This document shows positions 47,131 through 55,451 of a stretch of DNA of 64,000 nucleotides, one piece after another. Origin of the DNA: an uncultured Gammaproteobacteria bacterium (GTDB taxonomy: Bacteria > Pseudomonadota > Gammaproteobacteria > JAADHQ01); the NCBI GenBank assembly GCA_947258755.1, contig CAMYJO010000014.1:62001-126000 (forward strand), read 5' to 3'. The position numbers and the translations under genes are program-made. Below the pieces are notes generated by a model. It was given only the letters and a program-made list of their open reading frames with translations, searched no databases and was not told where the DNA came from. The number at the start of each line of letters is the position of its first letter. Within the stretch, counting starts at the first letter, position 1.

Positions 47131-47832
47131 TTACTGAAGATACGCGCTGCCCCCTAATTGCGCCACCTGTGATTCGATCCACAGCGCGCGCTCGAACATA
47201 TAGTCAGATGGCCTACCAGGATTCATTCGGTATGGGTTAGGCAAGACCGTCGCCAGCAACGCAGACTCTTCGAGACTCAACGAAGACGCTTGTTTAGCAA
47301 AATATTGATTCGCAGCAGCACCCACGCCGAATGTGCACGGACCAAACTGGGCGGTATTCAAATAGACCTCCATGATGCGCCGCTTGTCCCACGCGAGCTC
47401 AATCCAGACCGTCAGGTAGGCCTCGAAGCCTTTGCGTACCCAACTGCGCCCTGACCACAGGAACAGATTCTTGGCCACCTGCTGACTGATAGTACTGGCA
47501 CCACGCTTTTCTCCACCCTCCAGCACCTGTCCAATGGCATTAAAATCAAAGCCCCAGTGCTGCGAGAACAGCTGGTCCTCGGATGCGATCACAGCCAGGG
47601 CTGTATGACTAGCTATTTGATTAATTGGCTGCCATTGATAATTCACCTTGTTACACTGGACAGGCTTAGTAAGCGTACCCAATTGCGCCTGCAGCATAAA
47701 ACTAGTTGTCGGCGGTGGCAGCCAGCGTAGAACCAGGATCGGAAGTAGTGTTAATAACAAGGCAATCGCAAATAGGCGTAGCACCCATTTGCCAGCAGAG
47801 TTTCGTCGCTTGCCTGCACGTCTTTTTGTCAT
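47131..47832 (-). CDS. mtgA: Monofunctional peptidoglycan glycosyltransferase
   Basis: The 233-residue enzyme has an N-terminal membrane anchor (LFAIALLLTLLPILVLRWL) and the GT51 domain: motif 1 AVIASEDQLFSQHWGFDFNA with the catalytic Glu, motif 2 RGASTISQQVAKNLFLW, motif 3 RKGFEAYLTVWIELAWDKRR and motif 4 RIMEVYLNTAQFGPCTFGV with the second Glu. It polymerises lipid II into glycan strands at the inner membrane without a transpeptidase domain. Length and motifs match MtgA. Monocistronic. Confidence 0.95.
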   Translation of the reverse strand: MTKRRAGKRRNSAGKWVLRLFAIALLLTLLPILVLRWLPPPTTSFMLQAQLGTLTKPVQCNKVNYQWQPINQIASHTALAVIASEDQLFSQHWGFDFNAIGQVLEGGEKRGASTISQQVAKNLFLWSGRSWVRKGFEAYLTVWIELAWDKRRIMEVYLNTAQFGPCTFGVGAAANQYFAKQASSLSLEESALLATVLPNPYRMNPGRPSDYMFERALWIESQVAQLGGSAYLQ

Positions 47833-47960
47833 GGGGAGGTATATCTTCGCTTAGAAATATTTAGCACGATGAAACATCATAAGAATTCTAGCCCCCCTTT
47901 CATTCAAATAATGCAAATATTGTCACTGATTTGATATTTAAATGGCTCTGAACCAACTTA

Positions 47961-48254
47961 TCAAAACTCTTCTATATAGGTTCTTTCAATCGGGGTCTGA
48001 ATATATACTTTTTTTCCCGCCTCATTTTTTGCCCAAAAATAGTAATAGCCTTTACTGGGTTCTGACGTCACCTTCCCATCAAGCACTGTCCATGTTTTGA
48101 TATGGCCATCTACAGCATAAGTGACTTTATAATTGCCATCTAGATATGAAACTGCACTTCGCGATATTTTATTCTGTTGATCCTCAGGTAGAATAAAATA
48201 AACACCGACTATCAAAAGTAATAGACTCACGATAATTATTACTGCTGTCTTCAT
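47961..48254 (-). CDS. Small single-pass membrane protein, 97 residues
   Basis: The product starts MKTAVIIIVSLLLLIVGVYF, an N-terminal membrane anchor or uncleaved signal, followed by a soluble beta-rich part (YKVTYAVDGHIKTWTVLDGK, YYYFWAKNEAGKKVYIQTPI). No catalytic motif is visible and I do not recognise a family. The gap to the next gene (48255-48622) has no coding frame but carries a perfect FNR box. Confidence 0.65.
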   Translation of the reverse strand: MKTAVIIIVSLLLLIVGVYFILPEDQQNKISRSAVSYLDGNYKVTYAVDGHIKTWTVLDGKVTSEPSKGYYYFWAKNEAGKKVYIQTPIERTYIEEF

Positions 48255-48534
48255 AATTTATCCAAAAATTGCTTTATAAGGTCAGACTCGATCGATCCGT
48301 CACTTTTTCGGTCTTTTTGATCGATTCTGATCTCGTTCATTCTATCAAAGATACCCGTTTAGCGGGGAAATATACAATATAAGATTTTTTGAATATTAGA
48401 AATATCTTTACATCTATGGCCTGCATCGAGGTCTGGAAGATATCAGCAAATCATACGTCGGTTTATTCTGTCAGATTAAAATATATTCGAAAATATTTTG
48501 CCCAATAAAAGATCTGGTTGCGATTTTCATATCA

Positions 48535-48548
48535 TTGATCTATATCAA
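48535..48548 (+). promoter_or_regulatory. Perfect FNR/ANR box
   Basis: TTGATCTATATCAA matches the consensus TTGAT-N4-ATCAA at every fixed position. Its centre is 81 bp upstream of the hemerythrin-like start codon; a class II site would place transcription near 48583, giving a ~40-nt leader. It predicts activation of that gene at low oxygen or by nitric oxide-sensing DNR-type regulators. Confidence 0.75.
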
Positions 48549-48622
48549 TACATAGATACCGTGTAAAAGGTAAAAAATGAGTATGGGCAGACAATACAAT
48601 GACTACGCGATTGGAGTACAAG

Positions 48623-49060
48623 ATGATCACATACGAAGAGCTGAACGAACAAAATCATCATATCACTGAGTTATCAAATATCCTTAGCTATCTTTTCAAG
48701 GACCGTGCCATGTGTGACAACGGCTCATGCTGTGAATTATTCCAGCATTACGTTGATCTTGTGCAGGAACATATCAATACAGTTGATAAAGATATGTATA
48801 GCGACCTACTGGAAAGTCCTGATGAAAAAATAAACAATGTGGCCAAGAATTTCATGTCAGGCTCAATAGAAGTAAAGCGGATTCTGAAGAGCTTTATAAA
48901 GAAGTGGCGCCCTGCCAAAGGGAATGAATCTTTGAGGATTCGTGACCATGACGAATTCATGCATGATACTGATGAGATGTTTGATATTGTCTTACAACGC
49001 ATCCTGGATGAAACCGAGCACCTTTATCCACTGGTACGTAGTCTGCGTCATGTTCATTGA
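48623..49060 (+). CDS. Hemerythrin-like (HHE) domain protein
   Basis: The ATG at 48623 has GGAG 6 nt upstream and is preferred over an ATG 24 nt earlier. The 145-residue protein is all-helical with spaced His and Glu residues: NEQNHHITELSNILSYLF, LFQHYVDLVQEHINTVDK, HDEFMHDTDEMFDIV and DETEHLYPLV. This pattern fits a hemerythrin di-iron site that binds O2 or nitric oxide. CDNGSCC adds a cysteine cluster between helices. A perfect FNR box upstream supports a role at low oxygen. Confidence 0.78.
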   Translation: MITYEELNEQNHHITELSNILSYLFKDRAMCDNGSCCELFQHYVDLVQEHINTVDKDMYSDLLESPDEKINNVAKNFMSGSIEVKRILKSFIKKWRPAKGNESLRIRDHDEFMHDTDEMFDIVLQRILDETEHLYPLVRSLRHVH

Positions 49061-49233
49061 TCGATCTAATTATTTTTGGGTGAGTATCATTTTTATTTTT
49101 TAAGATAGTGGCTTAGTAATAACTTAGTAATATCTGATCTCACTCGGGGAAAGCTTCAAGGCCTTTACTTTACCGGTGCTAAGCTCTGCTAGTCAATACT
49201 GTCTGATGCTTGATCGTAGGGGCGTAACAATCC

Positions 49234-49992
49234 TCAGGCCTGCTCGAATACAAAAGTTCCTTTGCTTTCCTGAAATCGTAGGGTAAGAAAGTGTACGCCA
49301 ATAGAATATATATTTTTGCCGCGCTGACTGGTGCGTTTGCAACTCATCACCTCTGCAACGGCGTGCACCAAATCGCTCGACAGTTTAATGATCTGTGCAT
49401 CAGCAACGGGTTCTGATGCCATGAAGGACATCCCGTTCGGTGAGATGTCTTGTACCCTGCCGGGCTTGTGTCTTTGTGGCCAATCCGTGTAAAAAAAGAC
49501 TTGTGCGTCTTTTTCGACTCGTTTCACCGCACGGCGGCAGGACTTCTCCAGCTCCATGGGCGCTGCCAACGATAGAGGGCTTTCACAGCAGGTACAAATT
49601 GCATCGTCAAGATGACGGGAAAGAACGCTGTGCGGTAACTTGCAAAATACGCAATACGCATTTTTGTTTGCTGTGGTGGCTGCATCTGGCGATGGTTTGG
49701 GTTGATCTACTTCGCTAGCGGACGCCTGAGTCTCCTGCTTATGGACGCGCTCACCCCCGAGGGTAGATTTCGAATGGAACTGCCTTAACTCACGGTCATA
49801 GGCAGCACGTTTTTTGGGGTTCGTCAGCACCGCATAGGCCTGATTGATGAGTGCGGCCTCAGCATGATCCCCGCCCAGGTCAGGGTGCCGCTTCAATTTT
49901 TGCAATACGGCTCGGTAACTGGATCGTATAACCGGCTCCGGGGCATCAGGCTGTACATGCAGAATACGATAATAATTTCGTCGATTACTCAT
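49234..49992 (-). CDS. DnaJ-domain protein with zinc ribbon and PilZ-like domain
   Basis: The 252-residue protein starts with a J-domain (about 5-70: NYYRILHVQPDAPEPVIRSS with HPD in LKRHPDLGGDH). A linker leads to a zinc-ribbon-like segment with CVFCKLPHS and CTCCESPL (about 112-145). The C-terminus (about 150-250) looks like a PilZ-type domain: RRAVKRVEKDAQVFFYTDW, RVQDISPNGMSFMASEPV and YSIGVHFLTLRFQ. PilZ domains bind c-di-GMP, but the RxxxR motif is imperfect (RRAVKR). It may connect Hsp70 recruitment to a second messenger; inferred only. Confidence 0.78.
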   Translation of the reverse strand: MSNRRNYYRILHVQPDAPEPVIRSSYRAVLQKLKRHPDLGGDHAEAALINQAYAVLTNPKKRAAYDRELRQFHSKSTLGGERVHKQETQASASEVDQPKPSPDAATTANKNAYCVFCKLPHSVLSRHLDDAICTCCESPLSLAAPMELEKSCRRAVKRVEKDAQVFFYTDWPQRHKPGRVQDISPNGMSFMASEPVADAQIIKLSSDLVHAVAEVMSCKRTSQRGKNIYSIGVHFLTLRFQESKGTFVFEQA

Positions 49993-50246
49993 GGACCAGT
50001 CGAACCTATAGTAACGTGTTGAATCCTTATTATATCGTCACTATCATGATAATCTTTAGGGTTATTAGAACCGGTGTCTTCTTTACTTTTACGTACTAGA
50101 ATTAGACATCTATAAATCGAGCGGCGCATATGGGAGCGCACCACGATGTAATAAAAAGGGCTCTACTTAGACTCTAGTTGCAAGTGCAACACATTACTGC
50201 CATATGTATCTGATCCCAAATTTATTATTGTTCTTAGCCCCTGATC

Positions 50247-50789
50247 TTATTTGTATTCCAATAGATAAAAGATAAAATTTAATGACGAGCGAGGCTGTTC
50301 GCCGATAGTTATGGTTAATCTCGTTTTGTTTTTTTCAAGAACCAGTGTTGGGTCGGTACGAATAAGTTCCCAATCTCTCAGGTTCTCTTTACTTGAATAA
50401 AACTTCTTGATGTCTCCGACAGAATCTCTGGATTCTATTTGCCAGTGCTGGATAGTCTTATCCGACGATCTTGGAACAAAGTGAAGAGCTTCGATATGAG
50501 GATATACTGCCACGTATTTTTCTATTTCGGATAACCCGTCATCTTCGACACGTGCAAGATAAGCCATTAGCAATGCGAGCGCTAGAAATGTTACAAATCC
50601 TGCTTGCGCATAAAAGCGTAATGGGTTGTACTCTCTATCTACGAACCCATAGTAGTAATTCAGCAACGCTAAAAATAAGAACCCAAGAAACCAGGGGATA
50701 GATCCGCCGCTTGGTTCTAGGCTTCTCACAATTGCCCATAGTAACGCCAGGCAAATAAGGACAATAAAGGTAATCTGCTGTCTGGTCAT
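50247..50789 (-). CDS. Membrane protein of unknown function, 180 residues
   Basis: Three membrane spans lie in the first ~85 residues (ITFIVLICLALLWAIVRSL, WFLGFLFLALLNYYYGFV, QAGFVTFLALALLMAYLAR). The C-terminal soluble part (YVAVYPHIEALHFVPRSSDK, NLRDWELIRTDPTLVLEKNK, KTRLTITIG) is beta-rich. No family recognised. The stop lies beside a REP-like half element (50228-50245, containing TTCTTAGCCCCTGATC), and another pair lies just upstream of the gene, so the gene is bracketed by repeats. Confidence 0.65.
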   Translation of the reverse strand: MTRQQITFIVLICLALLWAIVRSLEPSGGSIPWFLGFLFLALLNYYYGFVDREYNPLRFYAQAGFVTFLALALLMAYLARVEDDGLSEIEKYVAVYPHIEALHFVPRSSDKTIQHWQIESRDSVGDIKKFYSSKENLRDWELIRTDPTLVLEKNKTRLTITIGEQPRSSLNFIFYLLEYK

Positions 50790-50807
50790 TTATTCATTAT
50801 ATGAGGA

Positions 50808-50880
50808 AAAGGGATCAGAGCCCTTTGACTACTTTGTCTTCTAAAAACATACTCTATCATCATTTAAGGGCTCCGGCCCC
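50808..50880. repeat. REPIN-like paired REP element
   Basis: An inner hairpin AAAGGG-ATCAGAG-CCCTTT (50808-50826) and an outer arm AAGGGCTCCGGCCCC (50866-50880) are inverted, 11 of 15 positions matching across the pair. The whole element lies between the DHH gene stop and the membrane protein start. Confidence 0.55.
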
Positions 50881-50899
50881 ACTTGCAAACAAAACCAAC

Positions 50900-51745
50900 T
50901 CATTCTCCCTCCCAGCCCATATCCACTGTAAACCCCGCCGCTTTAACATGACCCCCACCCCCATATAGTTTAGCCACTTCACTCACATCAACACCCGTTT
51001 CACTTGAACGCAAACTAAATGATCGACCACCGGGGTGATCCCAGTAACAGGCGGCAAAAGGCTCGTGCATTGACATGATATTGCCCGCATCGGATACATA
51101 GGCAGAAGGCGCATTAAGGACAGGTACATCGTAACCACCAATTACCATACGCCTGACACCCGAGGCAATTAATTCCTTTATATCTTTTTGCAATTTCCGC
51201 TCAATTGCTTCGCCGTCACGTTTAAGCGCATCGAGCTGCTGCGGGTTGCTGGCCATAAGTCCATCCCACACCTCAAAATCATAGGGGTATGATGATAGCG
51301 CCGCAAGCACTTCTCTCGTGCCATCGAGCTTAAATTGCCACAGGTCACGGTCCTGAATATACTTAATGAGTTTCGGCGCAGACGCATCTCGATTAAACCA
51401 CTCCCACGTCAACATGGCACCGGATTTGCTCATGTCAAACAAACCGCTTACTTCGCCACTACTTAACATATCAGCCAGTTCTTTTTCAGCGGTTATATGG
51501 TGATCCAGTATCGTGATGCTGGCAGCTGTTTTAAGCATGCTTTGCAGCACATCTTTTTTATAGGAGAAATCCACCAGCAATACATCCAGACCAGTTACAT
51601 CAGGCGGTAATTGCCCATGAAAACCTTTATAAAAATCAACCTGATCACCCAATGCATCGCGAATAACCCACGCCGCACCGAAACCATCGGGACAGTTACC
51701 GTGATAGATGCATAGTTTTTTTTGTTTATTTTTACTCATAGTCAT
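50900..51745 (-). CDS. DHH-family phosphoesterase
   Basis: The 281-residue protein has DHH motifs: motif I HGNCPDGFGAAWV, motif II VLLVDFSYKKD, motif III ITILDHHITAEKE and motif IV DMSKSGAMLTWEWF, and a DHHA1-type C-terminus with LYGGGGHVKAAGF. Metal ligands are the Asp and His residues of these motifs. Family members degrade nano-RNA or hydrolyse phosphodiesters; the exact substrate is not known. Two in-frame ATGs (51745 and 51739) are possible starts. Cytoplasmic; no operon partner except possibly the 70-residue gene upstream. Confidence 0.88.
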   Translation of the reverse strand: MTMSKNKQKKLCIYHGNCPDGFGAAWVIRDALGDQVDFYKGFHGQLPPDVTGLDVLLVDFSYKKDVLQSMLKTAASITILDHHITAEKELADMLSSGEVSGLFDMSKSGAMLTWEWFNRDASAPKLIKYIQDRDLWQFKLDGTREVLAALSSYPYDFEVWDGLMASNPQQLDALKRDGEAIERKLQKDIKELIASGVRRMVIGGYDVPVLNAPSAYVSDAGNIMSMHEPFAACYWDHPGGRSFSLRSSETGVDVSEVAKLYGGGGHVKAAGFTVDMGWEGE

Positions 51746-51769
51746 TATTCATAGTAACCCGTAACCCAC

Positions 51770-51982
51770 TTACTCACTGGTTTTTTTATTAGCCTTTATA
51801 CAAAACATAATAAAAAATGCATTCCAGTTATCATAGCCATCAATATCATCTATATCACATAGCTCTGTTTGAGACTTTAAATACTCAAGTGACTTTGCTA
51901 TTTGTTCATCATTAATGCCGTTTAACTTAATCAGGTCAATAGCGGTTTCAGAGGGCATCCATTCTTTTAATACTTTACACAT
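51770..51982 (-). CDS. Small helical protein, 70 residues
   Basis: ATG 51982 is chosen because the earlier in-frame start (52054) adds a hydrophobic stretch that looks non-coding; no strong ribosome site supports either. The product, MCKVLKEWMPSETAIDLIKL followed by NGINDEQIAKSLEYLKSQTE, looks like a small DNA- or protein-binding helical domain. I do not recognise a family. The DHH gene starts 24 nt downstream on the same strand. Confidence 0.5.
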   Translation of the reverse strand: MCKVLKEWMPSETAIDLIKLNGINDEQIAKSLEYLKSQTELCDIDDIDGYDNWNAFFIMFCIKANKKTSE

Positions 51983-52064
51983 GGTTATGTAATCACCAAG
52001 TCCAGATAATACTAGTATACAGATAAGATTAAGGAATAGCCTAGAGCTAAGCAATCTTTATGGC

Positions 52065-52100
52065 AATTAATATCAATAACTGAGATCCCGCGGATCAAAA
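52065..52100. repeat. 36-bp direct repeat, left copy
   Basis: The 36-mer runs from AATTAATATCAATAAC to CGCGGATCAAAA. It recurs in direct orientation at 55452-55487 with 34 of 36 matches. The two copies enclose the three-gene solenoid module. Each is followed directly by a REP-like GGG core. Confidence 0.8.
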
Positions 52101-52102
52101 GT

Positions 52103-52154
52103 GGGCTCAGGGAACAATATCCTCAAATATTATAAATAATTGTTTTCTGAACCC
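52103..52154. repeat. REPIN-like inverted repeat
   Basis: GGGCTCAGGGAACAAT (52103-52118) pairs with ATTGTTTTCTGAACCC (52139-52154), 13 of 16 positions matching. It directly follows the left 36-bp repeat. Confidence 0.6.
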
Positions 52155-52174
52155 GTTTTTCATTAGGAATGACC

Positions 52175-52228
52175 GAATACTATATGTGAATATTTAAGCA
52201 TATTATATGTGAATATTTAACAGTATTC
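52175..52228 (+). promoter_or_regulatory. Tandem and inverted repeats upstream of the solenoid operon
   Basis: TATATGTGAATATTTAA occurs twice without mismatch (52181-52197 and 52204-52220), 23 bp apart, and the pair is bracketed by GAATAC (52175-52180) and GTATTC (52223-52228). The 23-bp period is about two helical turns, as expected for cooperative regulator sites. It lies 120-170 bp upstream of the coding start. Confidence 0.5.
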
Positions 52229-52347
52229 GCAAAGCATACGAACTAAGCTGAATACATGATGACTCGCATCAAGCAAAATTTACAAGTGTTCAATCATTGA
52301 ATGAGGTTAACCCGGCAATACGCATTCGATAGACAGGGAGAACAGTG

Positions 52348-54246
52348 ATGGCAGATCAGGAACTAGAGATCGTTAATGCGGAAAATGATGTAACAATCCG
52401 CCTTGACGGCGAAAAAAACAGAATTACCGTAGGGGCAGCTGGTGAGACTGGTAGTTTTATCATCAGCAATCCTAATTTACCCGATACACCGTGCGTACAG
52501 ATGGATGGCCGTGGGCGTTTGTTGCTAGGCAGTAAAGGCATCAGTGGCCAGGTTATTGGATTTCATCCTGACGGTAAACACGGCGATATACAAAACGCGG
52601 CTACCGTTATGATTGATTCCAATCAAGGTTTAATGGAGCTTGGGAAAATGATCGGTAGCTCGGCAAAATCAATTACCCTGCGGTTCGATGGCAGTAATGC
52701 TGAGGTAACAATTGGCGGAAAAAACTGCCCAGGTATTACAAGGCTGATGGATGCACAGGGAAGAACTACCGTCAAACTTTCTGGAGAGAGTGGCAGTATT
52801 AACGCTGGCGGTAATGGATCGGAAGGAACACTGACATTAAAGAAAAGTGATGGATTACCAGCCATCGAAGCAGATGCAGTTAGCTCGGTCTTACAACTAC
52901 ATGGGGAAATAGTTGGCAACGGACCCACCCTCGTTGGCAACAATCCATCGGGCCCAGTTACTATCAAGCTCGACGGCACTGAAGCAACTGTCAATCTGGG
53001 TATCACTGACAATAGTGGGAGTTTGAATATTCATGCGACGGATGGTGATACGGCAATTCAAGCCGATGGCAAGGACGCTACGATGACACTGGGGTCTCGG
53101 GAAAATGCAGGGTCGATTTTAATCAAGAATCGAGAAGGTATTAGCAAGATCTCTCTGAAAGGATCGAACGGCAGAGTATCGGCTGAAAGCGGCCGATTTC
53201 GTGAGCTGTTTGCAATTGATGAAAGTGGTAACAACCAGATTCAATTAGATGGCCCAGATGCTGTAATTCGCTGCGGAGGGCCGCAACGGTCCGGCAAGAT
53301 AACTATTCGCTCTTCTGGTGGTGGTGACACTGTTGAAATGGATGGCTCATCAGCAAATATTAAACTGGGAGCCAGTGGAAACGGCGGAGCATTATTTCTT
53401 CGCAACGAGAGTGGCCAGGATTCTGTGGTTATCAACGGAAATACCGGCGCTGCAAGTTTTGGTCGCCAGGGGGAATCAGGAAAACTATTTTTACGAAATA
53501 ATCAGGGTAACGATGCCATTGTACTTAACGGAGAAACGGCCAATATCGGTATAGGCTCCTCGGGTACGCCAGGAAACATATTTATCAAAAACGATCAGGG
53601 CCAAGACACAATCGTTATGAATGGCTCGTCGGGCAATGTCGGAATTGGTGGTCAGGGACAGGCGGGAGATTTGTTTGTACGTGATCAGAATGGTAACAAT
53701 ATTATGCATTTGAAAGCTTCCACCGGAAATGTTGGAATCGGGGGGCATGGGGAGTCGGGAGATGTATTTGTCAAAGACAAGGACGGTAACAACAATATTC
53801 ATTTGAATGGCGAAACCGGTGACATCATTCTTACAAATGCTGATTGCGCAGAAGAATTTGATATCGACACAACTTCTCAACATGAGCCGGGAACCGTTAT
53901 GACAATTGATGAATTGGGTTGTCTCCGCTGTTGCAACCAGTCCTACGACACTCGGGTTGCCGGCGTGATTTCGGGTGCTGGTAACTACAAACCCGGTATA
54001 TTGTTAGATCGCAATGGTGACAGCTCCGGTCGCAGACCAATTGCGCTTGTCGGCAAAGTGTTTTGCAAAGTTGATGCAACCGGGGATGCTATTTCGGTGG
54101 GTGATTTGCTGACGACATCCGAGAATCCAGGGCATGCCATGCGAGCTGTAGATCAAAGCAGAACGCCGGGGACTGTAATCGGAAAAGCCTTGGCACCACT
54201 GACAGGTACAGTCGGATTGATACCAATCCTGGTGGCGCTACAATAA
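52348..54246 (+). CDS. Beta-solenoid repeat protein with distinct C-terminal domain
   Basis: ATG 52348 follows GGGAG by ~8 nt; a GTG one codon earlier is less likely. The 632-residue protein is made almost wholly of Gly/Asn/Asp-rich repeats. Near residues ~330-495 the period is a clean 31 residues (ANIGIGSSGTPGNIFIKNDQ, GNVGIGGQGQAGDLFVRDQN, GNVGIGGHGESGDVFVKDKD); earlier repeats are looser. This predicts a parallel beta-solenoid fibre. From ~498 a separate domain begins (NADCAEEFDIDTTSQHEPGT, LGCLRCCNQSYDTRVAGVIS), like the C-terminal domains of tail-fibre and adhesin proteins, some of which self-cleave. No signal peptide. Two unrecognised genes follow at short distance. Confidence 0.8.
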   Translation: MADQELEIVNAENDVTIRLDGEKNRITVGAAGETGSFIISNPNLPDTPCVQMDGRGRLLLGSKGISGQVIGFHPDGKHGDIQNAATVMIDSNQGLMELGKMIGSSAKSITLRFDGSNAEVTIGGKNCPGITRLMDAQGRTTVKLSGESGSINAGGNGSEGTLTLKKSDGLPAIEADAVSSVLQLHGEIVGNGPTLVGNNPSGPVTIKLDGTEATVNLGITDNSGSLNIHATDGDTAIQADGKDATMTLGSRENAGSILIKNREGISKISLKGSNGRVSAESGRFRELFAIDESGNNQIQLDGPDAVIRCGGPQRSGKITIRSSGGGDTVEMDGSSANIKLGASGNGGALFLRNESGQDSVVINGNTGAASFGRQGESGKLFLRNNQGNDAIVLNGETANIGIGSSGTPGNIFIKNDQGQDTIVMNGSSGNVGIGGQGQAGDLFVRDQNGNNIMHLKASTGNVGIGGHGESGDVFVKDKDGNNNIHLNGETGDIILTNADCAEEFDIDTTSQHEPGTVMTIDELGCLRCCNQSYDTRVAGVISGAGNYKPGILLDRNGDSSGRRPIALVGKVFCKVDATGDAISVGDLLTTSENPGHAMRAVDQSRTPGTVIGKALAPLTGTVGLIPILVALQ

Positions 54247-54261
54247 CGTTGGAGATTTGTT

Positions 54262-54891
54262 ATGGCAAACAAGGAACAAACCAAGACGATTAACGGCTTG
54301 AAATTCAGAGCCAAGGCGTTTAAACGTAATCTATTACTCTATAAGGATGTTGGCGCTAAAATTCGCATAAAGAGCTCTCGCAAAGAAACCAAAAAACGAA
54401 AGGTGGAAGTGTTTCTACAAAATCGTTACTACATGAAAGATGAATTTGCGATGGGGGCATCAGCACAACTGGTGGAATTCCTTCCTCCAGTACTGGGCGA
54501 GAAAAAATATCTGCGCAAGTGGAGTCACAAACACTTCAAGACCGGAATAGGGGTTAAGTTAAAACTGGAATCAATATCCCCCACCAGCGGAATTCAGGGC
54601 TTCATGCCACTGGTGGGTGTCATTAGCGAAATAGCCGTAACCGTTGAGCTCAATGGAGTAATTGAACGTGGTGAATTTCTTGTACAAGCAGGGTCGGTAC
54701 CTGACAACATAACTATGCGTATGCTCACACCCAGAATCGGTGCGGTACCACCAATTTCAATACGCGATGAGCTTGGGAAGCGCTTGAATCTGAGCGGCCA
54801 GATATCAATCCAACAAGTGTTCGAAGAGCATTTTGTTTATCATGATAAGCCATTCAAGCGAGTTCGAACAGGTATCTTTTTACTCACCTGA
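54262..54891 (+). CDS. Unrecognised protein in the solenoid operon, 209 residues
   Basis: It starts 15 nt after the solenoid gene with ribosome site GGAG. The 209-residue product is basic in its first 65 residues (KFRAKAFKRNLLLYKDVGAK, SSRKETKKRKVEVFLQ) and then forms what looks like a beta-rich domain (FMPLVGVISEIAVTVELNGV, RGEFLVQAGSVPDNITMRML). No signal peptide or membrane span. I recognise no family. Cotranscription suggests it binds, assembles or exports the solenoid protein. Confidence 0.7.
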   Translation: MANKEQTKTINGLKFRAKAFKRNLLLYKDVGAKIRIKSSRKETKKRKVEVFLQNRYYMKDEFAMGASAQLVEFLPPVLGEKKYLRKWSHKHFKTGIGVKLKLESISPTSGIQGFMPLVGVISEIAVTVELNGVIERGEFLVQAGSVPDNITMRMLTPRIGAVPPISIRDELGKRLNLSGQISIQQVFEEHFVYHDKPFKRVRTGIFLLT

Positions 54892-54941
54892 TTAATTGTT
54901 ACAGAAATTATTCAGCCATCAATATTTACAGGAGATATCAA

Positions 54942-55316
54942 ATGAACAAGTCAAAAAGTGATTACATCGGGAACTTGCAAAGTTCGCCAGATATTCCAGA
55001 CAACCATATTGTTATGGAAGTACAAAATGGCAAGGCAGAATTTAGATATTATGACGAGTTGAATACCGATACTCAGAAACGCATCGAATCAGCACTTGCA
55101 ATGGTGCACGACAACATTCGTCGAACCATTGATGCTGATCCCACTGGAGATTTTGCCATAGAGCCATTCGCTGAAAAGTGGTGGTGTAAAATCGATGTGA
55201 TTGATGGAGCCCTTGGGGTTGGTTGTGGGATTGGTGGATATTGGTGCTCAGTATGGATACACCCAGACCACGGTGTTGCGGCGAACTGTGGCAATGTAAA
55301 CAATGATGATAATTAG
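54942..55316 (+). CDS. Unrecognised protein in the solenoid operon, 124 residues
   Basis: It follows the second gene by 50 nt, with ribosome site AGGAGA 6 nt before the ATG. The 124-residue product has an acidic N-terminal half (YYDELNTDTQKRIESALAMV) and a Gly/Trp/Cys-rich C-terminal half (KWWCKIDVIDGALGVGCGIG, YWCSVWIHPDHGVAANCGNV) with four cysteines. That change of composition recalls precursor peptides, where a leader is followed by a modified core, but there is no modification enzyme next to it. Family unknown. Confidence 0.65.
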   Translation: MNKSKSDYIGNLQSSPDIPDNHIVMEVQNGKAEFRYYDELNTDTQKRIESALAMVHDNIRRTIDADPTGDFAIEPFAEKWWCKIDVIDGALGVGCGIGGYWCSVWIHPDHGVAANCGNVNNDDN

Positions 55317-55338
55317 ACCAGAAATGCAAAAAATAAGC

Positions 55339-55400
55339 GGGGTTAGAGTAAAAACTATCATTTATCCTTTGACACAGATCAGAGTTTTTACTCTGACCCC
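55339..55400. repeat. REPIN-like inverted repeat, 17-bp arms
   Basis: GGGGTTAGAGTAAAAAC (55339-55355) and GTTTTTACTCTGACCCC (55384-55400) are inverted arms with one mismatch and a 28-nt loop. It lies 23 nt after the stop of the last solenoid-operon gene and may terminate it. Confidence 0.7.
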
Positions 55401-55451
55401 AAATATTCAGATTAGATTAAGGGATAATCGAGGTAAACCGAACTATACGTA

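Noticed and set aside
52348..55316. Prophage tail module
   Set aside because: The solenoid resembles tail-fibre proteins, but there are no terminase, capsid, portal, baseplate, integrase or lysis genes nearby.
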